The position numbers and the translations under genes were made by a program. From Oenanthe sinensis (lineage: Eukaryota; Streptophyta; Magnoliopsida; Apiales; Apiaceae), in contig JAPMAC010000231.1 of NCBI GenBank assembly GCA_028671895.1, positions 11,744,001-11,808,000 of the forward strand: a stretch of 64,000 nt of DNA, written 5' to 3'. The notes below the pieces were generated by a model. The model was not told the DNA's origin and made no database searches. It saw nothing but the letters and a program-made list of their open reading frames with translations. This document shows, piece after piece, positions 45,902-58,480 of this stretch. Every line of letters begins with the position of its first letter. The stretch's first letter is position 1.

Positions 45902-46949
45902 AAAAAAACATTGGATAGTTTTGTGGAACAACACTTTGTACACATTTATCCAATAAATCTCACAAAACTATATGCCTCTAAACCCACAATCCTATTGTGA
46001 TGATTTAGTTAAGTTAGACCCAATGTTTCAACAAACTAAGTCACTTACTTATCACGTCTTCCCATGATTGATAAAAGCACATTGCTTTGGCAAACCCACT
46101 CCTTCTCAATCTAGATCTTGATGAATAACAAATATTGGAAGACATCCGATTAACTTATATATGTATTTAGGGATTTTAATGTTTATATGAATGATCATGA
46201 TCCCATCCTTAAGAGATTCTCAATTTTTCCTTGATCAAATAATCCATTTCAATATTCGTCAATGGTTCGATTTCCAGATCGTTGGAGAAGTCACAAGCGG
46301 TCTCACTTAAAACCCAACTTTTTTATGAATAATAATTCGCTTCTGAAAAAATCTCCCCATATCAGAAAAATAAAATTCATATTCAATACCGTGTTTCATA
46401 AACATAAGAATCTCATGATCGTTTATTTAATTTTAAAATCTTGAATCGGTACAGATTTTATCTTTCTTAAGCAGGCATGACATGGGTGTCGTATATAATA
46501 CATACATCATTCCAACATATACGTATCTACACATGCATTCATATACATATATGTATTGTACGTAAATTAAACGTGTTTGGTTATGGCCCCATCCTATGTG
46601 ATATTTCTAAACTAATGGAATTATCAAGGTCAATCTATGGTGGTTTCAAATATTACACTATTACATGTCTTTATCTTCTTCATTGCTCAATCATCTGGAT
46701 TGTCTCTTAGCTTCCTTGCTTCCAAGTCTCCATTGAACAATTACATTGAACAATAAATAAATCTATTCTAATGAAATTACAAGAAGAACTCGATTTACAT
46801 TCGAGATTAATAATTACAATGAGTAAACGACATGCAAGTCGTATTTAGAAACCAAAACCATAAAACAAAACCACTATCCTATGGGTCTTTAGGCCATAAC
46901 CATTCACCATGTTATCACATAACACATGTAATATATCTCAGATTATATA
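45902..46949. other. Unassigned stretch between G1 and L2
   Basis: No protein similarity is recognised and only short open frames occur. The G1 RT stops abruptly at its left edge, so this is either another insertion or a deletion junction. Confidence 0.4.
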
Positions 46950-47161
46950 AACATATCATATAATCATATATAATAATTTTTAAAATTTCAGAAAATCAAA
47001 TAAATTTCAGAAAATAATAAATCGTCGTTTCAGGGCCTGTAGCGTCGTCAAACGGCTTACAGACGCGAAGCTAAAAATGTCAGTATTGCTCAGTGACACG
47101 ATTCCAGTCAGAAAACACATATCATTTGCGAAAATCGGACATTGGACACAGATTTCAGAAA
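46950..47161 (-). repeat. Second copy of the L2 leader
   Basis: It matches 48985-49222 closely (both contain TTTCAGGGCCTGTAGC and GCTCAGTGACACGATTCC). The copy is joined directly to mid-LTR sequence at about 47162. Confidence 0.85.
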
Positions 47162-48011
47162 ATACATCATTGCTACCCAAGTAACAATAATAATTGGTGA
47201 TTCAATTAAATCTTTTATGAATAATGTTCCATGTAATATAATCCCTTTAACCTTATATTATAGATCAAACTCGACGCATGTATAGTGTCATCCTCTTCAA
47301 TATTTAATCTCGGTTTCCTTGATCAATGAGTAAACTATTTAAACAAATCAATATTTGAGCATGGCCATGTATTTCATAGTCTCACTCAATCAAGTGGCCA
47401 ATAATATCACTCCTAGAATTGGAGGGTTAAATCCTATATCTATCATTCATATTCCTCATACGATTCATAGCATACCCAATGTCCACCTTTATCATTACTC
47501 GGGTAAAGGTAACTTTGAGTGTAATCAAAGTATATTAATTCTCGTATAGAAATATAATGATTTCAAGTCAGAGGATCATTACATCATTATCACTGTGAGA
47601 TTTCTTATGACACTTATTAACATGTAGAATCTCACAGCGGGTCTTTCCAGTGTCATGTATTGATACATACACTTATGTTCTTGACTTTAGGATCACCATA
47701 CCTATGACCAATGAGATGTGGTCATCTGTCAACAAACATACTAGTCTTATTGCATTATTATTGTTCTTAAATAATAATACTTGACTAGGGAATTTTAGGA
47801 ATAAAATATTATTCATATAATCTCATTTTCAAGTCACATACTTAAAGATATATATTACGTATTAATATTTTAAGGACATTTATTATTCTTTCAATTTATG
47901 ACGAAGTAAATAAAGACATAATAAATATTAATTAAATAATCACATAACATAATTCTTAATTGTTTTTAATAAAACATTAAAAGTATTGTCTCTAGGACAC
48001 CAATAATAGCA
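47162..48011 (-). repeat. 3' LTR of L2, partial
   Basis: It corresponds to about 50294-51097 of the 5' LTR and ends CACCAATAATAGCA. GTGGGAGATT (minus strand) beside it is the polypurine tract. The remaining half of the LTR is missing. Confidence 0.82.
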
Positions 48012-48031
48012 ATCTCCCACTTGTACTAGAG

Positions 48032-48958
48032 TCAATCTCTCATGTATCTAATACCCATGGAACTAATATGACCTTTGTGCTTCTGCTGTGACAAAGCCTT
48101 GGTCAGTGGATCCGCAATGTTGTCATTTGTATGTATGTATATCCCCTCAATTATTAATCTCTCGAAGAAGATGATATCGTCTGAGTATATGCTTTGTTCG
48201 GGAATGAGCCTTGGTTCCTTAGCCTACGAAATGGCTCCATTATTATCGCAGTATAAATCTATCGGATCTGTGACTGAAGGAACCACACCAAGACCTGTAA
48301 TAAATTTCCAAATCCAAACAGCCTCCTTGGCTGCTTCACAGGCAGCAATATACTCAGGCTCATTGTAGAATCGGCAACCGTCTCTTGCTTTGAACTTTTC
48401 CAGCATACAGCACCTCCATATTGACAAAACACAAACCCAGACTGAGAAATCGAATTATCCTTGTCTATCTGGAAACTAGCGTCGGTGTAACATTTTACAA
48501 TCGGCTTATCTTCTCCTCCATATACCAAGAATTGATCTTTAGTCCTCTTCAAGTACTTAAGAATATTATTGATTGTTGTCCAGTGACCTTCACCTGGATT
48601 AGAATAGTATTTACTCATTATGCTCAAATCATATGAGACATCAGGATGAGTACATATCATTGCATACATTATGGAACCAATTGCTGAAGTATATGGAACT
48701 TTACTCATACGGTCCTTATTATCCAATGATTTAGGACTGTTATTTTTTGAGATCGAATCCTATGAGACATAGGGACAAATCCCCTTTTAGTATTTTGTAT
48801 CCCAAATCGATGCAAAACTTTAGCAATGTATGTACTCTGACTTGGGCCGGTCATTTTTCTTGATCTATCTCTATAGATCTTGATACCTAAAATATAGGTC
48901 ATTTCGCCTAAGTCTTTCATTGAGAAGTTCTTACTCAACCAAGTCTTACCAGCCTGTA
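48032..48958 (-). pseudogene. L2 RT end and RNase H
   Basis: Copia segments in order: WLSKNFSMKDLGEMTYILGI, YTSAIGSIMYAMICTHPDVS, VKCYTDASFQIDKDNSISQS, CWKSSKQETVADST, ACEAAKEAVWIWKF, PIDLYCDNNGA and NIADPLTKALSQQKH. Frameshifts lie near 48720 and 48380, and stops after GAIS. The RT palm with YVDD is absent. It ends RYMRD-stop at 48032. Confidence 0.88.
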
Positions 48959-49455
48959 AAGAAGGAATGGCATTCCCTATTATTAATATATCTTAGATTA
49001 TATAAACATATCATATAATCATATATAATAAATTTTAAAATTTCATAAAATTAAATAAATTTCAGAAAATAATAAATCGCCGTTTCAGGGCCTGTAGCAT
49101 CGTCAAATGGCTTATAGACGTGAAGCTGAAAATGTTAGTATTGCTCAGTGACACGATTCCAGTCAGAAAACACATATCGTTTGCGAAAATCGGACACTGG
49201 ACACAAATTTCAGAAAATCTACCGAAGCCGTTTAAGAATTCGTATCGAATACGATTCTCATAACAAGAACAAACATGTATCATATGCATACAGCAATACA
49301 CACAATCATTCCATGATTATACAACACATGAATATCATATATTCAAAATCATATAAAACATATATATCAACATATAGTCATGGCATATCATATATATGTT
49401 TACATACCTCAAAAAACTGTTAAACACATAACCAAATCATCCTATTATACCTGTA

Positions 49456-49467
49456 GCTCTGATGCCA
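49456..49467 (-). other. Primer-binding site of L2
   Basis: The minus strand reads TGGCATCAGAGC, the same variant as in L1. Confidence 0.8.
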
Positions 49468-49468
49468 T

Positions 49469-51097
49469 TGAAGGGTTTCGGGCATGAAAACGCAACAGAT
49501 ATAACGTAAAACAATAAAAAAATGAAACCCTATCGCAGGATCCATGAACTTTGGATGATTATGGTGAAGAAGTCTGCACCTTAACAAAGCTTTCCGTATG
49601 ATGTTTAATGGAGGTCCAGAAAAATGAATCACAGCAGCCCTTTGTTGCAAAGATTTGCTCTCCAAAGAAGTCCACACGAACGCCCGATCGTCCTACGATC
49701 ACCGGAGTCGGTACTAGCCGAATTGTTTGCCTCTTCCTCTCTCTCTTATTTTCTCTAGCCTCTCTTGATGTTGAGCAGCTAGGGTTTTTCTCTAAAACGA
49801 AATCTGATGATTAAACCCTAATACTATACATCATTATTTATACATATGGGAGAAAGAGATTTTAGGCCTAACACTAATCCATGTGGTTTCCAAAACGCAT
49901 TAACATTTTGGGTTATCATTATTATTAAATCTGAATTCTAATATAATTAATCAAATCTCACTTAATTAATTCAATGATTAAATTCGAATTAATAATAATT
50001 CTTATTAAATCCGAATTCTAATATAATTAATCAAGTTCCACTTAATTAATTCAATAATTAAATTCGAATGAATAATAATTCTTATTAAATCTGAATTCTA
50101 ATATAATTAATCAAGTCCCACTTAATTAATTCAATAATTAAATTCGAATTAATAATAATAATATATCTAAATTCGTAATTTAAATAAACCACCATTTTAA
50201 CATTCTTTGTGTGTGACCCTTTAGGTTATTATTACGTTGACAATAATTTTAATATACAATAATAAAATTATAAACAATGAGCGGCATCTAGTAATACATC
50301 ATTGCTACCCAAGTAACAATAATAATTGGTGATTCAATTAAACATTTCATGAATAATGTTTCATGTAATATAATCCATTTAACCTTATATTATAGATCAA
50401 ACTCGAGGCATGTATAGTGTCATCTTCTTCAACGTTTAATCTCGGTTTCCTTGATGAATGAGTAGACTATTTAAACAAATCAATATTTCAGCATAGCCAT
50501 GCATTTCATAGTCTCACTCAATCAAGAGACCAGTAATATCACTCCTAGAATTGGAGGGTTAAATCATATATCTATCATTCATATTCCTCATATGATTCAT
50601 AGCATACCCAATGTCCACCTTTATCATTACCCGGTTAAAGGTAACTTTGAGTGTAATCAAAGTATATTAATTCTCGTATAGAAATATAATATACGACACT
50701 TATTAACATGTAGAATCTCACGGCGGGTCTTTCCAGTGTCATGTACTAATACATACACTTATGTTCTTGACTTTAGTATCACCATACCTATGACCAATGA
50801 GATGTGGTCATCTGTCAACAAACATACTAGTGTTATTGCATTATTATTGTCCTTAAATAATAATACTTGACTAGGAAATTTTAGGAATAAAATATTATTC
50901 ATATAATCTCATTTTTAAGTCACATACTTAAAGACATATATTACGTATTAATATTCCATGGACATTTATTATTATTTTAATTTATAACGCAGTGAATAAA
51001 GACATAATAAATATTAATTAAATAATCACATAACATAATTCTTAATTGTTTTCAATAAAATATTAAAAGTATTGTCTCTAGGACACCAATACTAACA
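49469..51097 (-). repeat. 5' LTR of L2 (about 1.6 kb)
   Basis: The plus strand starts TGAAGGGTTTCGG and ends CAATACTAACA. It lies between the primer-binding site and C3 coding sequence. It aligns with the L1 LTR, notably around ACAATGAGCGGCATCTAGTA. Confidence 0.85.
49922..50161. repeat. 80-bp unit in three tandem copies in the L2 LTR
   Basis: Copies start at 49922, 50002 and 50082 (TTATTAAATCTGAATTCTAA) with only a few differences. The L1 LTR has nothing comparable in tandem. Confidence 0.92.
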
Positions 51098-51565
51098 CCA
51101 ATTTGTTCCAATAATGGAAGTATCAGGGGGTTGTGGAACTAGCTCCCAAAGTTTATTAGAAGTAAATTGGTTTAGCTCTTCTTGCATAACAAAAATCCAA
51201 TCTTCATCTAATAAAGCTTCCTTTGCGGTTTTGAGTTCTATTTGTGATAGAAAGGCCATGTGACTCACAATGTTTTGAATTTGAGCACGAGTTTGAACAC
51301 CTTTAGTTAGATCCCTTAAGACACAGTCAATAGGATCATCTTTAAGCAACGGTATTTCCATAGGCAATTCAAGTTCATTCTCAACTTTTTCAAGAGGATT
51401 ATTGGGGATTGCAAATCCAAGATTCATGGTTTCAATTTGTCGAATAACATTTTCAACAATTGGAATTTGACCATTTGAATCTAGTTCCTCCTCTATCAAA
51501 TCATTAAACTTTGAGTTTGGTTTAGATTCATCAAATACTACATTCATTGATTCTTCCACAGCCAA
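51098..51565 (-). pseudogene. C3 start of reverse transcriptase
   Basis: It contains TAKEALLDEDWIFVMQEELN and NKLWELVPQPPDTSIIGTNW, the entry of Copia RT, then is cut by the L2 LTR. Upstream is the variable hydrophilic linker after integrase. Confidence 0.85.
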
Positions 51566-51669
51566 AGTATTAAGATTGAAAACTCGATAATCTTTACTAT
51601 TACTAGAATATCCTAGAAAGACACCCTCGCCAGATTTGGGGTCAAAGTTTGTTAGATAATCCTTAGTAT

Positions 51670-52733
51670 TTATAATATAGAACTTACTTCCAAAAACTTT
51701 GAAGGAGTCTTCATTTTGATAGGTCGTAGTAATACTCTATTAAGAACATGGCATGCAGTAGACATAGCTTCAGCCCAAAAATACTTTGGTCGACGATATT
51801 CATTAAGCATAGTTGTTGCCATTTCTTGTAACGTTCTATTTTTCCTTTCAACTACCCCATTTGATTGAGGTGTATAAGGAGCAGAAAAGTTATGAGTAAT
51901 ACCATACGCTTCACAAAAATCAAAAAATTTTGCATTTTCAAACTCCTTTCCGTGATCCATCCGGATATAGATAATCGAGTTATTGTGTTGATTTTATATG
52001 CATTTGTAAAAAGCCACAAAAGATTCAAATGTGTCATTCTTTGACCTTAGAAACTCAGTCCACGTATAACGAGAGTAGTCATCAACTACCATTAGGGTGT
52101 ATTGACTTCCTCCTAGGCTTTGCACAGGAACAGGTCCAATGAGATCCATATGTAATAGCTCAAGTGGTCTAAACGTAGACACCATGAATTTGGATTTATG
52201 AGTTGCTCTTATTTGTTTTCCAATTTCACAAGCTTCACATATATGATCTTTAATGAAATTGAGTTTCGGTAATCCTCGTACATGTTCTTTTGAACATATA
52301 GTCTTAATGAGTTTCATGTTTATATGACCCAACCTTCGGTGCCATAATCATGGATCATCATTAAAGGATACCAAGCATATGTTCTCATATTTCGTAGTGT
52401 CACACGTATATACATTTTTGTTACGTGGACAATTTAAGGCTACTCTTTCGTCTACATTGTAAATAGAACAATTGTTGACCGGAAGACTACTTTGCAACAA
52501 TTATCACATAGTTGACTTATTGAAAGAAAGTTGTACTTTAGTCCCGTGACTAATTGTACATTTGTTATTTTAAAACTTTCATTTCCAATATCCCCAATGC
52601 CAATGATGTTACCTTTACTGCTATCTCCGAAGGTTACACTTCCGGCGGCTACTTTTCTAATGTTGTTCATCAATGACTTATTACCGGTCATATGATGTGA
52701 ACATGCACTATCAAGATACCACACATCTTTCAT
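51670..52733 (-). pseudogene. C3 protease and integrase
   Basis: Protease: VWYLDSACSHHMTGN (Asp present). Integrase: LKFHINMKLIKTI-type zinc region with CEACEIGKQ, core with HMDLIGP, MDHGKEFEN and NGVVERKNRTLQ. The His of the first motif is preceded by a stop (52345). A frameshift near 51990 separates the first and second catalytic Asp. It is inactive. Confidence 0.85.
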
Positions 52734-53440
52734 AGCATTAAGGCATACCTACACAAAAGATTAGTTAAACCTTTTGGTACCCTTTTGTCTTAAGGGTCAT
52801 TGGGTTAGTATATCATTAGGCATATGTAAACTAGCATTAACAAATCTAGGCATGGGATAACTTTACATATAATTATGTATGTTTCTAGATGCTTCATTCC
52901 TAATAGAGATATGATATGGGTTTCTTCTAGGAGTGTATTTGTTATATCCAACATATTCATGATTATTTTTAGGGGGAAAGATGGTAATAATCGAATCTCT
53001 AGAATTAGCATTGTATTTCAAATTTTTTCTTCTAACATGAGCATTTGAAGTACTAGGGTAAGCATGATGACTCATATTAGCATGATGACTTGATCTAGCA
53101 TGATTATTTGCATTCCTTGTCATAGGTGCATTTATGTTATGAGTTTGACCATAATAGTTAAGATTATGAGCCATAGAGCCTTTTCTTGGTCCATAGGGAA
53201 TTGGTTCTTAATGATACCAAAACTTTGGTTAGTTTTGAACATTCACTTTAGAATCATTCTTCTTTTGAGATATTTTTTTCCATCTCTATTTCTAGAAGTT
53301 GATCCATTTGGAATCCACATGTACTTCCCCTTAAGTTCACCTTCTTTAGCTTTGCAAAATAGACGAATATGTCCACTTACATTGCAATATGTACACTTAG
53401 GTGTAGGTGATTTATGAGGAGTACTAATCAGAGGGTTAGG

Positions 53441-55599
53441 TTAATGATCTTCCTTTTTCATAGGAGATTTGTGTTCATAACCCAAGCCTTCACGATTAAA
53501 TGATTCCCAAGAGCTAAACACCATTCTTTCCAAGATGGCATTACTCTTAGTGAATTGTTTCAAGGTGGATTCAAGATCTTCTTTTTCTTTAATCAAGACA
53601 TTAATCTTGTTAGTTAGGAACGTCTCTTTATCCATAACTTGAGCCAAGAGCTTTTGATTTTCATCTTTAAGCTTTTGATTTTCCAACTTCATCGTTTCTA
53701 ATTCCGAGACAAGTCTTTGACGTCTTTCGAATTCAACATTGATCTTGCCTTGAAGGTTGGCATAATCATCATCTTTATTCATTAATTGAAGTTGGTAATC
53801 AAAGTCAAGCTCTTTTAAAGCTTCATGAAGCTCTTCATCTCTACCTCCCGTAAGAGATTGTTCGAGGTCATTTATACGTTCGCATCGTGAAGAATTCTCT
53901 TGAATCAATGATTCATTTTGAATTTTCAGATTTAACAGCTCAACATGGAGCTCACGATTGCATTCGTTTAAAAAAAGCTTATCATTCTCAATCTCTTCAG
54001 CTTGCATAATCAAAGACACATTTTCGACTTCAAGAGTACGAATTTGGTCATCCTTTCCGTTCGTTTCGATTTTTAAGTTTATATTTTGAGAGAGAATGTT
54101 TGTAACATATTCCATGTCTTTGACGGTCGGTCAAACTAGTGACCTCTTTTAGAAGTTCGAGACACAAATCCTCATATTTATCTTTTTCGGATTTTGTCTT
54201 AACATAACTTCGATTCAATTCATCATAACCAATTTTCAAATGTTTGACCAAGTTTCTAAGCTCAGAAATATCTATACTATAATGATCTACTCTAGACAAG
54301 ATAACATCACTACTATCACATGATGGAATCAAGATTGGTTTAGATGTTACCTCTTGTAGAGAAGTGGAGCCTTCCATTGGAGTAGCTTCATCTCCGATTG
54401 CCATCAAAGAAATGTTTACAGTTTCCTCGTTTTGTTCAGGAGCTTCCTCATCCTCGCTTAGATCCTGTCCACTCTCTGCTACAAGGATTTGTCCCTTAGA
54501 CGAATTTGGACATTCCCTTTTCAAATGACCCGATTTTTTACATTCAAAGCAAACAATCTCGGTCTCGTAGGGAACTGCCTCTTTAGGCTTAGGTGCATAA
54601 TTACTCATAAATTTCGAGTTATTGTAAGCATTGTTTGCTTGTAATTGTTGCACACTTTTTCCTTTAACATTGCTCATAGTAGGAAAGTTGTTCTTATAAT
54701 TCGGCCTACCTTTAAAGTTAAAAACTCGTTGTTGGTTACCCAATTTAAGGAAACCCTTTCCATATCTTTGAGCTTTGCTTTGTAAAACGCGACGGAGTTG
54801 TATCGATAATAAAGCAATTTCATGGTCATCAAGATTTTCTACATCTTCGTTCAAATCATTGTCATTTTCATCTTCATCGATAAGTATTGCCTTTAAGGCC
54901 ATACTCTTTCTCTTCTCTTCAACTTTAGGAAGACATTTATCCGGAGCATTATCTTCTTCGTATGCACGAAGGTTGCCGAATAAACTATCGATGGTATATG
55001 TATTTAGATTATGCATTTCTTTTATAGTGGTAACTTTAACTTTCTAGCTCGGAGGTAAGGCTTTTAAGACCCTTCAATTTTTCTCATTAATAGAGTATAT
55101 TTTTCCGAATTGAGCAAGTTCATCGATAATACGAGTAAATCTCGTTTCCATATCGATGATGGTTTCAGCCTCAAGTAGTTTAAAGTTCTCGTATTCTTGG
55201 ATCAATGCATCCATTCGAGATTCTTTAATATCCATTGATCCCTCGTAGGTGATAACCAATTTGTTCCACATATCTTGTGCAGACTTGCAGTTATTAACAT
55301 GTTTGAATTCTTTTTTCTGCAAGTGCACTAGTTAAGACCATTTTTGCCTTAGCGGCTATGTTCATTAACTCTTCCTCTTCACGGGTGTATTCACTGACTT
55401 TCTTTTCGATGACTATTTCATCAAATACTTTAATCGGAACTACAACACCGTCTTCGATAGCCATCCATACTTTGATAACTTGGGATTTAGCATAAATTCT
55501 AAATCTTGTTTTCCAAGTAGCAAAGTTGGTACCATCGAATAGAGGGGGCCTCGAACTCGAGAGACCTTCACCACAACCAATGGTACTCAAATACGCCAT
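53441..55599 (-). pseudogene. C3 gag
   Basis: Start ATG at 55599 (MAYLSTIGCGEGLSSSRPPL), then FDGTNFATWKTRF, the usual Copia gag opening. A frameshift lies near 55310, a stop region near 55040. The zinc knuckle CFECKKSGHLKREC (about 54540) is intact. A long coiled coil rich in Glu, Leu and Lys follows to 53441. A further decayed stretch to about 52740 includes a second knuckle-like CNVSGHIRLFC (about 53350-53400). Confidence 0.83.
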
Positions 55600-55665
55600 A
55601 AAAGATCTACTCTTTGTTGCGTTCGTAGGCACTGAAAAAGGCCACGGAACACGATTAAGAGCACT

Positions 55666-55677
55666 GCTCTGATACCA
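55666..55677 (-). other. Primer-binding site of C3
   Basis: The minus strand reads TGGTATCAGAGC, tRNA-iMet type. Confidence 0.85.
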
Positions 55678-56001
55678 ATTATTAGGCACAAAAATATAAA
55701 CTAGAAGAGGGGGTTGAATAGCTTAATACCATTTTAAAATTTAGGCTTGCATTTTAAAATTTTCTTTTCTTTTTTTAAATATTATTAGTCAACTAGTAAT
55801 TAAAGTGTGAAAAATAAAAGCAGAGAAAATAAATAGAGTACACAACGGAATTCTTATCCTGGTTTGCAATGGCACAATCCCCTAACGGATCCCCTCACCC
55901 CTAATCCAGTCCCCGAGTCCCTCCCTGAACTCGGGATTTTTCACTATAAAAAGATGTATTCCTTATAGTGGCGGAGAAGCATTTTACAACACTAAGTATT
56001 T

Positions 56002-56240
56002 GTCTTGGACCTTAACTACCCGTTAACTCCTCAAAATACAAAGCAAAACCTACTTGATTTATCTTGGAGCGTAACTCCCCATTACCTCCTCACAATCAAA
56101 GTAGAACCCCTACAAGCTGGTCTTAGAGCGTAACTCCCCGTTACATCTTCACAGGCAAGTAGTACCCCTTACAATTTTATCTTAGAGCGTAACTTCCCAT
56201 TTACCTCCTCAAAGACACGTAAAAATCCATGCGTAGACTA
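56002..56240. repeat. 59-60 bp unit in four tandem copies
   Basis: Copies start at about 56002, 56061, 56120 and 56180, each with TCTTRGAGCGTAACTCCCC followed by a TTACCTCCTCA-like sequence. Confidence 0.85.
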
Positions 56241-56516
56241 TGTTCCTCTACAACAATATAGGTCTTGGATCTGGATCTTAGGTCTTGGGTCATTCATTTT
56301 CCTCATGGTGCAAAGACACCCAACTCCCCATCAGCGTGTCTAGGACTTGGGTCTTAGAATAAGGATCACCTCACTTCACTTTCACCTCACAATAAAGTAT
56401 AGACAACAATTACTACGACTTTATATCCCTGTTTAATAAAGAAAGGTGGTGGACTAGTATATTACAGTACTAGACCAAAGAGACAAAAATATATATATAA
56501 GATAGACGAAGTAACA

Positions 56517-56572
<56 letters not shown>
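56517..56572. repeat. (AT)n(GT)n microsatellite
   Basis: About nine AT units then about nineteen GT units, uninterrupted. Confidence 0.95.
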
Positions 56573-56574
<2 letters not shown>

Positions 56575-56989
56575 TTCGGGGAAAGTCACTTAGTGAGAAA
56601 GGACGAACCACTCGAAAGGGTAAGTCACTTAGTCAAAAAGACAAACCACACGTTGTGTGCTAACGTGTATGAAATAAATTAAGTGCGTATGTTAAAGTAA
56701 GGTGCGGAAATTAAAGCGTATGAATGCAAGCACTTAAAGTAAATATGCTAAAGTAAAGTACTATATGTAAAGCGTACGAATGCAATGAAAGTACTTAAAA
56801 TAAATCTTTTTCTTTTCTTTTTATTATTGTCCGATATATAAGGCCAAGAGTATATGATCTAAACTAAAGGCTGAATATATTGACTTGATTTGTATCAAGC
56901 TCGTTTCGAAATCAAGTTGTTTACAACGCCTAGAACAACAAAAAATGGCCTTTAAAACACACTCGAAATAAACCATTAAGATTCAATGA

Positions 56990-57490
56990 GTACATTTCGT
57001 TTATGTCGTACCTCGACTTATACAAAATATTATCTAACTCAGAGTCTAACGTGGACTAACTTCAAGAATTCAACAAGTTAGGCTCGTTTATATTGTACCT
57101 CAACTTATACGAAAAGCCCTTAACTCCGTGTTCGAAATTAAAGAATAAACCTACAAATATTCAACGAGTGTACTTCGTTTATATCTCTAAATAATATATG
57201 AGATTTATACGAAATATTATGACTCGGGGTGTATGTTGGTTTCTTTCACTTTATAACTCAACAAGGAGTATTTATGTTTATGTCGTACCTCGACTTATAC
57301 ACAAAATTCAACTCGGAATTAAAAGTGAGTTACCTTGTAAATATTAGAGTAACCTTTTGTTTATATCTCTAAATGAGATTTATACAAATCGGTTTCCACT
57401 CTTGATATCATCTTGGTTTAGATACAAAAATTCAACAAGGAAACTTCTTGTTTTTGTTGTATATATCGACTTATACAAGTCTAGCCTCGA
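56990..57490. repeat. Diverged repeats with GTCGTACCTCGACTTATAC
   Basis: Six imperfect copies of TTTATGTCGTACCTCGACTT or TTTATATCTCTAAAT..GATTTATAC occur about 80-100 bp apart (near 56999, 57088, 57179, 57278, 57360, 57455). Confidence 0.75.
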
Positions 57491-57725
57491 CTCGGAATTT
57501 AAGTAAATAGTTGTTGTTTCCAATCCCGAAATAAATCAAGGGTATTAACAACCAACTAAGGAGAGAGATAAGTTAATAACTCTCTTGGTTTAGTTCACTC
57601 TTTATATATACGAAAATAAGAAGTTAAGATGAAAGCTCGTGTATATATAAATCGAGAAACAAGGCTAACAATATATATACTTGCAAGAGGTCAAACAAGC
57701 AAGCTAGTGTATATATATGTTTGGC

Positions 57726-57728
<3 letters not shown>

Positions 57729-57802
<74 letters not shown>

Positions 57803-57860
57803 GTATGTATATATATATGTATGTATATATATATATATATGTATGTATGTATGTATGTAT
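57729..57860. repeat. (AT)n / (TATG)n microsatellite
   Basis: About 52 bp of AT repeat followed by mixed TATG and TA blocks. Confidence 0.95.
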
Positions 57861-58480
57861 AGAAAATTAAGAACTAACTTATGACCCTTGTGCTCTATAG
57901 TGAGAGACAACAATATTTCTTACGAAATCAAGCGATACGAGTTAGGATCGGGAACAAGAGTTCGTGTATACGCTTAAAAATCAAGCAAGAAAGGTGTATA
58001 CACTACTAAACATGTACATATTGATTATATATAAATAATACGTAGAACCAACTTATAACCCTTGAGATCTAGAAAGAAATAAAGAGAAAAAGCTAGTTTG
58101 AAGCTTAAAACACACAAAAAGGGGTCGCTGGGAAAAGTCACCGGAAAATGGCCGGAATATCAACTTTGGGTACAACTTTTGGGGCAACAAGACAAGTCTA
58201 GCGGCTGCTAAGATATGGTAAGTGGGTAGTCAAAAGATACTTGTGTGATGTGTGTGTTATATGAGCATGTAAATGTGTTTATAAGCTTGGTAGGGGTTAG
58301 ATTTATGGAAGAACTAAGCTTATAACTCAAGAACTCTAAGAGATGAAATTTTTCTGGACTTGAGAACTTCTTGGGAGAGAAAATTGCAGCATTTACTTGG
58401 CTCAAATGGCTTGAGGAGAAGTGTGGGGGGTGAGATTGTATTTAAAGAGAGAGATTAGGGTTTTTGGTGGGTTAAGGGGT

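Larger units (their letters stand above)
46950..51097 (-). mobile_element. L2: internally deleted, rearranged Copia element (L1 family)
   Basis: Minus-strand order: 5' LTR 49469-51097, primer-binding site 49456-49467, leader to about 48985, RT/RNase H remnant 48958-48032, polypurine tract, 3' LTR 48011 to about 47162, then a second copy of the leader (47161-46950). Gag, protease and integrase are absent. The 3' LTR has lost its distal part and runs straight into leader sequence. L2 sits in the RT of C3: C3 coding ends at IIGTNW beside 51098. Confidence 0.8.
51098..55679 (-). mobile_element. C3: SIRE-like Copia, 5' part
   Basis: Minus-strand order: LTR right of 55680, primer-binding site 55666-55677, gag, protease, integrase, RT N-terminus, then interruption by L2 at 51097. 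The RT palm, RNase H and 3' LTR are missing. It is more distant from C1 and C2 than they are from each other. The U5 signature GAAGAGGGGGTTGAATA is shared. Confidence 0.85.
55680..58480 (-). repeat. 5' LTR of C3 and adjoining sequence; right end unresolved
   Basis: The LTR starts at about 55680 (TATTAGGCACAAA; terminal TG changed to TA). The region holds a four-copy 59-60 bp repeat, two microsatellites and a TTATAC-type repeat cluster. I cannot fix the U3 end: no TG..CA partner or target duplication is visible, and part may be non-element DNA. Confidence 0.5.

Noticed and set aside
45902..46949. G1 5' LTR or RT N-terminus
   Set aside because: No RT similarity, no TG..CA ends, and no match to the 38559-39095 LTR were seen.
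57629..57913. Open frames made of Tyr-Ile or Met-Tyr-Val repeats
   Set aside because: They are translations of the AT/TATG microsatellite.
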